The notes under the pieces are model-generated. The model saw only the letters and a list, made by a program, of their open reading frames with translations. It made no database searches and was not told the DNA's origin. Below, one piece after another: positions 58,681 through 64,000 of a stretch of DNA of 64,000 nt. The DNA is from an uncultured Flavobacteriaceae bacterium (GTDB lineage: Bacteria; Bacteroidota; Bacteroidia; Flavobacteriales; Flavobacteriaceae), in the NCBI GenBank assembly GCA_913065125.1, contig CAJYAG010000005.1, positions 62,001-126,000 on the forward strand, given 5' to 3'. Numbering within the stretch: position 1 is the first letter of the stretch; each line of letters starts with the position of its first letter. Made by a program: the position numbers and the translations under genes.

Positions 58681-59565
58681 TTACTTTTTATGACTCCTTG
58701 GATGAGCCTGGTTGTACACTTGTTTTATCTTCTCTAAACTATTATGTGTATAAACTTGAGTTGAAGCTAGACTAGAATGCCCTAACAATTCTTTAACCGA
58801 GTTTAAATCTGCCCCTTGATTTAGCAAATGAGTCGCAAATGAATGTCTTAATATATGCGGGCTCTTTTTTACTTTCGTTGACACATTACTAAAGTAATTA
58901 TTTATAACTCTATAAACAAGTGTTTCGTAAACTTTATTTCCTTTTTCTGTGACAAATAGAAAATTTGTATCTATTGCAAATTCTTTTCTCAAAATTAAAT
59001 ATTCTTCTATTGTTTTTAATACAGAAGGAATTAAAGGAATTAATCTTTCTTTATTTCTTTTACCTAATACTTTTATTGTTTTTGATTGAAAACTTATCGA
59101 TGTTAATTTTAAATGTATCAACTCAGCCCTTCTCATTCCGGTAGAATAAAAAAGCTCCACTATTAATTTATCTCTTAACGATTTAAAATCAGTTCCGGTT
59201 TCTAAATCATTTAACACCTCATTTATCTCTTTTGATGTAAACGGAACTTGCACTTTTTTTGCAACTTTAAGCGATTTGTGTTTCGCTAACGGATTCGATT
59301 TCTTTTGTCCTGTTTTTTGCAAAAATTTATAAAACGATTTTAAAGAACTAATTTTTCTGTTTACCGAGTTGTTCGAAATTCCTTCATCAACCAATTTTAC
59401 AATCCAAGACCTTATTTGACTGTAATTTATATCTTTTAAGTTTTCAGTTTCATATTCTTTGTTACAAAACTCAAAAAACGAACTGATATCATTTTTATAA
59501 GCTGTAACAGTGTGTACAGAATACTTCCTCTCTAAAACCAAATACTCTAAAAAAGCAGCGATCAT
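58681..59565 (-). CDS. xerC: Tyrosine recombinase XerC-like
   Basis: 294 aa. SAM-like core-binding domain (about 1-85), then the catalytic domain with all six active-site residues: Arg145 (TGMRRAE), Lys169, His237 and Arg240 (SPHILRHSFATHLL), His263 (LGHSSL) and Tyr272. Xer proteins resolve chromosome dimers at dif. Because it sits in a housekeeping context next to hpf and rpsU, it is more likely the chromosomal Xer protein than a phage integrase. XerD-type assignment cannot be excluded. Confidence 0.9.
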   Translation of the reverse strand: MIAAFLEYLVLERKYSVHTVTAYKNDISSFFEFCNKEYETENLKDINYSQIRSWIVKLVDEGISNNSVNRKISSLKSFYKFLQKTGQKKSNPLAKHKSLKVAKKVQVPFTSKEINEVLNDLETGTDFKSLRDKLIVELFYSTGMRRAELIHLKLTSISFQSKTIKVLGKRNKERLIPLIPSVLKTIEEYLILRKEFAIDTNFLFVTEKGNKVYETLVYRVINNYFSNVSTKVKKSPHILRHSFATHLLNQGADLNSVKELLGHSSLASTQVYTHNSLEKIKQVYNQAHPRSHKK

Positions 59566-59586
59566 TTTTTACATTGTTGATGTTTT

Positions 59587-59594
59587 CAAATTTA
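59587..59594 (-). promoter_or_regulatory. -7 box of xerC-hpf
   Basis: TAAATTTG on the minus strand is a perfect TAnnTTTG, 21 nt before the xerC ATG. A TTG at 59611-59613 is at 16 nt, somewhat short of the usual spacing. Confidence 0.5.
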
Positions 59595-59629
59595 CATATA
59601 TATAAAGTAGCAAAAAGTATAAAACAGAA

Positions 59630-59658
59630 AAAATCCTGTTGAATAAACAGGATTTTTA
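59630..59658 (-). terminator. Terminator of rpsU
   Basis: AAAATCCTGTT / AACAGGATTTTT with a 5-nt loop, then T-rich sequence on the minus strand, 22 nt after the rpsU stop. Confidence 0.88.
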
Positions 59659-59679
59659 TATTGTAAAAATAGATTATAA

Positions 59680-59877
59680 CTAACCTACTTCTTCTTGAGT
59701 TCTTAATCTTTGAACATAAGATGCTTTGATGTTTTGAGCTCTCTTAGCAACAGAAGGTTTTGTAAAATGTTTTCTGTTACGCAAGTTCTTCATTGTCTTC
59801 GTACGATCAAATTTTCTCTTGAAACGCTTTAAAGCTCTATCGATATTCTCTCCTTCTTTAACTGGTATAATTAACAT
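59680..59877 (-). CDS. rpsU: 30S ribosomal protein S21 (bS21)
   Basis: 65 aa from the ATG at 59875-59877: MLIIPVKEGENIDRALKRFK, a basic RNA-binding protein with KRKFDRTKTMKNLRNRKHF. A longer frame upstream is not real. This start is set by a canonical Shine-Dalgarno, AAAGGAGGTG (59885-59894). In Flavobacterium johnsoniae bS21 helps to hide the anti-Shine-Dalgarno of 16S rRNA, and the rpsU mRNA has a strong Shine-Dalgarno as part of autogenous control. The same control is expected here. Confidence 0.96.
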   Translation of the reverse strand: MLIIPVKEGENIDRALKRFKRKFDRTKTMKNLRNRKHFTKPSVAKRAQNIKASYVQRLRTQEEVG

Positions 59878-59884
59878 ATATTGG

Positions 59885-59894
59885 CACCTCCTTT
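59885..59894 (-). promoter_or_regulatory. Canonical Shine-Dalgarno of rpsU
   Basis: AAAGGAGGTG on the minus strand, 7 nt before the ATG at 59877. Nearly every other gene here has an A-rich leader without such a site, so this one stands out and decides the rpsU start. Confidence 0.85.
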
Positions 59895-59929
59895 CATTTG
59901 TTCTATCTATTTGTTTTTTTAATGGATTG

Positions 59930-59959
59930 CAAAAGTACAAAGGTTTTTTTAATAGTCAA
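59930..59959 (-). promoter_or_regulatory. Promoter of rpsU
   Basis: TTG (59957-59959), 19 nt, TACTTTTG (59930-59937), then CAATCC: a full match to the Bacteroidota consensus. The leader would be about 45 nt and carries the Shine-Dalgarno. Confidence 0.75.
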
Positions 59960-60044
59960 CAAAAAAAGATTGATTATTTATTGAGTTGCAAAGTTCTTCA
60001 ATTACCATTTATCAATAATCAGTTAATTATCGATTATAAAAAAA

Positions 60045-60086
60045 ATCTATCTAATAATCTAACAATCTAAACATCTAGCAATCTAA
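60045..60086. repeat. Degenerate AATCTA/ATCTAA short repeats
   Basis: At least six copies of ATCTA in 42 bp, spaced irregularly, immediately beyond the acyl-CoA dehydrogenase stop. Probably a simple-sequence remnant. Confidence 0.5.
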
Positions 60087-61253
60087 TTAGGTTGCTGGCT
60101 TATAATCTTTCTTGTCGATAATCATCTTAGCAATTATCTCTTTTAAGATTTCTGAAGTTCCACCACCAATTGGACCTAATCTGCTATCGCGTAGCAAACG
60201 AGCCATCGGATAATCCTCCATATAACCATAACCGCCCAACATTTGTAAAGCATCATAGATTACAGCATCTGCCATTTTAGTTGACAACATCTTTGCCATG
60301 CTTGCTTCTTTTACAACATAGGTTCCGTCGTTCAATCTTTTTGCAATTGAATAGTTAAATTCTTTACACATTTCTACTTCACTCGCCATTTCTGCAATTT
60401 TATGACGCAATGCTTGAAATTTATCCAACGTTTTTCCAAAAGCTTGTCGCTCACTCATATATTGTATTGCATACTCTACCGCATATTCTGCTCTTGCGTG
60501 TGCATTAATTGCCATCACCAAACGTTCTAACGCAAAATGTTGCATAATATAAGGAAAGCCTTTTCCTTCTTCGCCCATTAAATTTTCTGACGGAATTACC
60601 ACATTATCAAAAGCAATTTCTGCTGTATCCGAAGCTCTCCAACCTAACTTATCTAATTTGGTTGATGAAATCCCTGGCGTATTTCTATCCATAATAAAAA
60701 TACTCATTCCTTTATGCTTATCCTCTGGATTTGTTTTTGCTGCTACCACTAGGTAATCTGAATAAATTCCGTTTGTAATAAAAGTTTTAGATCCATTAAT
60801 TACATACGAATCTCCTTTTTTAATAGCTGTAGTTCTCATTCCTGCAACATCACTTCCACCAAATGGTTCTGAAATACACAAGCAACCTATTTTATCACCA
60901 TTAATGCTTGGTGTTAAATATTCGTTTTTAATTCTGTCGTCACCTTCTTTTGTAACGTGCGTCATTGCTAAATATGCATGTGCCCACATTGCAGCCGCAA
61001 ATCCGCCTGAATTAATTTTTTGTAATTCTTCTAAGAAAATAACGGTATAAAAAATATCTAAATCCAATCCTCCATATTCTTCTGGAGAGTTTAATCCGAA
61101 ATACCCCATTTCGCCAAATTTTTTCCAAATAAAGCGCTCTATTGTTCCAGATTTTTCCCATTTATCAATATGCGGAGTCACTTCTTTTTGTAAAAAATCA
61201 CGAAAACTTTTTCTAAAAACCTCGTGTTCTTCTGTAAAGTACATGTTATTCAT
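60087..61253 (-). CDS. Acyl-CoA dehydrogenase
   Basis: 388 aa. FAD-dependent alpha,beta-dehydrogenation of an acyl-CoA in the cytoplasm. The family motifs are GCLCISEPFGGSDVAGM, NGSKTFITNGIYSDYLVV, RQAFGKTLDKFQALRHKIAEM and LQMLGGYGYMEDYPMARLLRD, and GTSEILKEIIAKMI near the end. The catalytic Glu is probably the one in GGGTSEI, as in long- and short-chain members. Chain-length preference cannot be read. It follows the HhH gene by 28 nt, so symporter, HhH and dehydrogenase may share a transcript. Confidence 0.93.
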   Translation of the reverse strand: MNNMYFTEEHEVFRKSFRDFLQKEVTPHIDKWEKSGTIERFIWKKFGEMGYFGLNSPEEYGGLDLDIFYTVIFLEELQKINSGGFAAAMWAHAYLAMTHVTKEGDDRIKNEYLTPSINGDKIGCLCISEPFGGSDVAGMRTTAIKKGDSYVINGSKTFITNGIYSDYLVVAAKTNPEDKHKGMSIFIMDRNTPGISSTKLDKLGWRASDTAEIAFDNVVIPSENLMGEEGKGFPYIMQHFALERLVMAINAHARAEYAVEYAIQYMSERQAFGKTLDKFQALRHKIAEMASEVEMCKEFNYSIAKRLNDGTYVVKEASMAKMLSTKMADAVIYDALQMLGGYGYMEDYPMARLLRDSRLGPIGGGTSEILKEIIAKMIIDKKDYKPAT

Positions 61254-61281
61254 AGTACTGTTTGCTATTTTAGTTGTTTGT

Positions 61282-62160
61282 TTATTTAGCTTCCAAATAT
61301 AGAATTATTCTATCATATTTATCTAAAGGAAAACCTTCAATATTTTTTAATTCTTCAATAGATTGTAATTCAGCAACTTCATCTCTAAACTCAAAGATTT
61401 TTTTGCACAATTCATAATCTATATATGGATTAGAAAGCACTTGTTTAAATGTAGCAGTATTTATATTTATTTTGTTGATGATGGGTGCTTTAACAATTTT
61501 AAAAATAATTAAAATTCTTTGCACAATTTCAGTGTCCAGTTTCCAAACTTCCTCTAATTGATTTTCAAAAGTAAAACCGCCAAGTTTTTCTCTATATTTC
61601 ACAATACGTCGAGCAACATATTCATTGACTCCATTTATTGTTTGAAAATCTTTAATAGTAGCAAAATTTAAATCCGAAGTACTTCGTTTTGCTTTAGTAC
61701 CATTTCGGTTAATTTTTGAACCCCTTGTTTTCTGTTGATTTTCCTTAACCACCCATTTTGGAAATTTAAAATAAGGAGAAATCTCATCTAATAAACTATC
61801 AGAAACTTGTGTAATTTTCTGAAACTGACTCGCAGAATTAATAAACTTATTGGTTCCTCTAAAGGCAAGTAATCGATCAATTTCTTGAAGAGACATTCCT
61901 AATTGAGCGCCTTTAAAATCTGTAATATAATTTGGATTGAATGGATATATTTTTGGTTTTCTTTTCTCAATCTCAATTTTTTTCAAAGAATTTATTTTTG
62001 CATTTAATGCAATTGATTCATTTTTATTAAAAGGCTGATTATTGGTAGAAAAATCTACTAAAGAAATGGTTATTTGAAGAAAAACAATTGTCAATAATAA
62101 AAAGAAAACCCCATTCCGTTGGCTTTTATTGTACCAGAAATGGGGTCTTTTTTTAAACAT
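61282..62160 (-). CDS. ComEA-like helix-hairpin-helix membrane protein
   Basis: 292 aa. A short basic N-terminus with KRPHFWYNKSQRNG, one membrane segment (about 17-37), a linker, then two or three helix-hairpin-helix segments of the ComEA type: FATIKDFQTINGVNEYVARRI, INKININTATFKQVLSNPYI, and SIEELKNIEGFPLDKYDRI. It probably binds DNA at the periplasmic side; in other bacteria ComEA takes up transforming DNA. Whether this lineage is competent is not known. It lies 11 nt after the symporter gene. Confidence 0.85.
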   Translation of the reverse strand: MFKKRPHFWYNKSQRNGVFFLLLTIVFLQITISLVDFSTNNQPFNKNESIALNAKINSLKKIEIEKRKPKIYPFNPNYITDFKGAQLGMSLQEIDRLLAFRGTNKFINSASQFQKITQVSDSLLDEISPYFKFPKWVVKENQQKTRGSKINRNGTKAKRSTSDLNFATIKDFQTINGVNEYVARRIVKYREKLGGFTFENQLEEVWKLDTEIVQRILIIFKIVKAPIINKININTATFKQVLSNPYIDYELCKKIFEFRDEVAELQSIEELKNIEGFPLDKYDRIILYLEAK

Positions 62161-62171
62161 TTTTTATGTTT

Positions 62172-63848
62172 TTACATATGCTCATTAACATCTATTGCAC
62201 CATCTTCAATCGCTTCTTTTTTAATTGTGATCGCTCCAACATATTTTTTCATTTCTTCTCTTACTTTTGGAAATAAAAATAGCAATCCGATCATATTTGG
62301 GAATACCAATGCTAAAATCATTGCATCAGAGAATTTTATTACCGCATCTAAAGTAGCTGCAGCTCCAATAACAATAAACAATAAGAATAATATTTTATAA
62401 ACTATATCTGCAGTTTTACCTCTTCCAAACAAGAATTTCCATGATTGCAATCCATAATAAGACCAAGAAATCATAGTTGAAAAAGCAAACAATACAATTG
62501 CAATTGTTAGTATATAAGAGAATCCCGGAATAACCGCATCAAAAGCCATAGACGTTAAGTCTACACCTCCAATTGAACTCCCATCTGCATTTAATAAAAC
62601 ACTACTAGACGAATCTCCTGCTGCTCCATACTGAAATATACTTTGCATGTTTGTCCCATCAATGTTAAAGAATATAATTACTAAGGCAGTCATTGTACAA
62701 ATTACAACGGTATCAATAAACGGCTCTAAAAGTGCTACAACACCCTCAGATGCTGGGTATTTTGTTCTAACAGCTGAATGCGCAATTGCTGCTGAACCTG
62801 CTCCTGCTTCATTTGAAAAAGCAGCACGTTGAAAACCAACAATAATAACCCCAACTATTCCTCCAAGACCAGCCATCGGTGTAAAGGCTCCGTCTATTAT
62901 CAATGTAAATGCATCATCAATATAAGACGCGTGTGATAATATAATAATTAATGAAGCAATGATATAAATTCCTGCCATAAACGGCACAATTTTTTCGGTG
63001 ATTTTAGCTATTCGCTTTATACCTCCAATAATAACTATACCTACTAAAATTGCCAATACAACTCCAATAATAAATCCAGAAGAACCTCCTTGAAGTCCCA
63101 TTAAAGAAGATAACTGTACAGTTGCTTGATTTGACTGAAATGCATTTCCACCTCCAAAAGAAGCACCCACACACAAAATTGCAAATAAAACACCTAATAC
63201 TTTTCCTAAATTTTTAAATCCTCGTTCTTTTAGTCCTTTCGATAAATAATACATAGGTCCGCCATAAATCGTACCATCATCTCCTACGTCTCTATATTTA
63301 ACACCTAAAGTACATTCTACAAATTTTGTTGACATTCCAATCAAACCACAAACAATCATCCAAAAAGTAGCTCCAGGGCCACCTAATGCAATTGCTACTG
63401 CAACTCCCGCAATATTTCCTAAACCAACGGTTCCTGAAACTGCTGTTGCCAATGCCTGAAAGTGAGAAACTTCTCCATGAGCGCTCTCGTCACGTATAGT
63501 ATCTAAAATATCTTCTTCTGCTAAGGCTTCGTCATTGTTATACAATTTATCAACACCGTGTTTTTCAATGTCAACATACTTACCTCTTACTGTATTAATT
63601 GCAGTATGAAAGCGAGTAACACCTGGCACTTTAAAATAAATAGTGAAAAATGTTGCTCCACCGACTAATAAAAGTACCACAAAAGGGACATTAAACTCTC
63701 CAATCGGTACTGTAGTTAAGATAAAGCCTTCCCACCAAGTTGCAATTGGCATAAAAGCATCATTAATTTTTTCATCTATACCTTTTTCTTGGGCAAATGT
63801 AAATACTGGTACTACTAAAAATAGTAGTGAAAGAAGTTTTTTCTTCAT
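62172..63848 (-). CDS. AGCS-family sodium:alanine/glycine symporter
   Basis: 558 aa with a signal-like first hydrophobic segment, then about ten more membrane helices. The conserved parts are ALATAVSGTVGLGNIAGVAVAI-type glycine-rich segment (about residues 132-152), GGPGATFWMIVCGLIGMSTKF, and the Asn/Glu-rich stretch FSNEAGAGSAAIAHSA. It imports alanine or glycine with Na+. It is the first gene of the symporter-HhH-dehydrogenase run; the region upstream holds only a partial gene end at the window edge. Confidence 0.92.
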   Translation of the reverse strand: MKKKLLSLLFLVVPVFTFAQEKGIDEKINDAFMPIATWWEGFILTTVPIGEFNVPFVVLLLVGGATFFTIYFKVPGVTRFHTAINTVRGKYVDIEKHGVDKLYNNDEALAEEDILDTIRDESAHGEVSHFQALATAVSGTVGLGNIAGVAVAIALGGPGATFWMIVCGLIGMSTKFVECTLGVKYRDVGDDGTIYGGPMYYLSKGLKERGFKNLGKVLGVLFAILCVGASFGGGNAFQSNQATVQLSSLMGLQGGSSGFIIGVVLAILVGIVIIGGIKRIAKITEKIVPFMAGIYIIASLIIILSHASYIDDAFTLIIDGAFTPMAGLGGIVGVIIVGFQRAAFSNEAGAGSAAIAHSAVRTKYPASEGVVALLEPFIDTVVICTMTALVIIFFNIDGTNMQSIFQYGAAGDSSSSVLLNADGSSIGGVDLTSMAFDAVIPGFSYILTIAIVLFAFSTMISWSYYGLQSWKFLFGRGKTADIVYKILFLLFIVIGAAATLDAVIKFSDAMILALVFPNMIGLLFLFPKVREEMKKYVGAITIKKEAIEDGAIDVNEHM

Positions 63849-63934
63849 GAGAAATATTTAATTTAATTGATTTGTAGGCGCAATATCATAAAAAAAATGA
63901 ACTTTTAACAATTTTTAGACGTTAAAAATGAACA

Positions 63935-64000
63935 TTATATTATTTTATCCTTAAATCTTTGTAAATCTTCTTTAAAAGATTTTGGGTAGAATTTCAATTC
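63935..64000 (-). CDS. C-terminal end of a gene cut by the right edge
   Basis: On the minus strand an open frame enters at the edge and reads 21 residues (ELKFYPKSFKEDLQRFKDKI and one more Ile) to a TAA at 63935-63937. The charged, helix-like tail looks like a real protein end, but the family cannot be identified from this piece. The symporter starts 86 nt further on. Confidence 0.5.
   Translation of the reverse strand, partial: ELKFYPKSFKEDLQRFKDKII

Noticed and set aside
58681..59565. Tyrosine recombinase as sign of an integrated element
   Set aside because: No attachment repeats, phage or conjugation genes are near, and both neighbours are housekeeping genes; it fits chromosomal Xer.
62105..62156. 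Hairpin CCCCATT/AATGGGG with T tracts, possible terminator after the symporter
   Set aside because: It lies inside the first codons of the HhH gene, which encode a conserved N-terminus; the loop is over 20 nt and the stem short, so chance is likely.

Overview
The window is chromosomal DNA from a member of the Bacteroidota, most likely a marine Flavobacteriaceae (Polaribacter- or Tenacibaculum-like; the genus is a guess). By eye the DNA is about two-thirds A+T. Several promoters fit the Bacteroidota pattern TTG/TTTG - about 19-20 nt - TAnnTTTG. Most genes have A-rich leaders without a Shine-Dalgarno sequence, lineage-typical families are present (HYC_CC_PP, DUF3347, DUF2911, DUF3467), and one giant secreted protein ends in a type IX secretion sorting domain. 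I saw no rRNA, CRISPR array, insertion sequence or prophage.

Layout. 1-1360: start of an arginine decarboxylase gene (cut by the window edge) and a tRNA Ser-Pro-Arg cluster. 1461-22084: housekeeping genes. These are a PgpH-like 7TM-HD phosphodiesterase, a thiolase, an NlpC/P60 peptidase, gyrA with a TPR gene, clpC, a TlpA-like lipoprotein, accA, a group rluF-tgt-lptF-EamA, an AlkB-like dioxygenase, and a TPR histidine kinase with its response regulator. 22239-34274: a one-direction copper/silver resistance locus. 34327-35684: tRNA-Ser(TGA) and aroC. 36083-44611: a possible 46-aa membrane peptide and a 2784-aa secreted repeat protein. 44886-58269, minus strand: the large translation/transcription cluster tRNA Thr-Tyr-Gly-Thr - tuf - tRNA-Trp - secE - nusG - rplK - rplA - rplJ - rplL - rpoB - rpoC, then a DUF3467 gene. 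58366-64000: xerC-hpf, rpsU, and an AGCS symporter - HhH protein - acyl-CoA dehydrogenase group.

How parts work together. The copper locus encodes a CusA-type RND pump with the methionine triad, its TolC-family outer-membrane partner, a CopA-like P-type ATPase and a CusB-like adaptor carrying extra metal-binding and DUF3347 domains. It also encodes a free DUF3347 lipoprotein, a small CxxCH haem-binding protein, a DUF2911 lipoprotein, and a regulator that joins an HMA-like CxxC domain to an AraC-type DNA-binding domain. A 31-bp imperfect dyad sits just upstream of cusA. The tuf-to-rpoC cluster keeps the gene order known from E. coli, including the four tRNA genes before tuf.

The most notable items are: the giant protein, with four near-equal 1.18-kb modules each holding two Ig-like domains and exactly six NHL-type repeats (24 in all); the HMA-AraC fusion beside its copper-export targets; the canonical Shine-Dalgarno of rpsU in an otherwise SD-poor genome; a tRNA-guanine transglycosylase lacking the three zinc cysteines; and long intercistronic hairpins without T tracts in the tuf-rpoC cluster. 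I did not find a clearly new defence or mobile system here.
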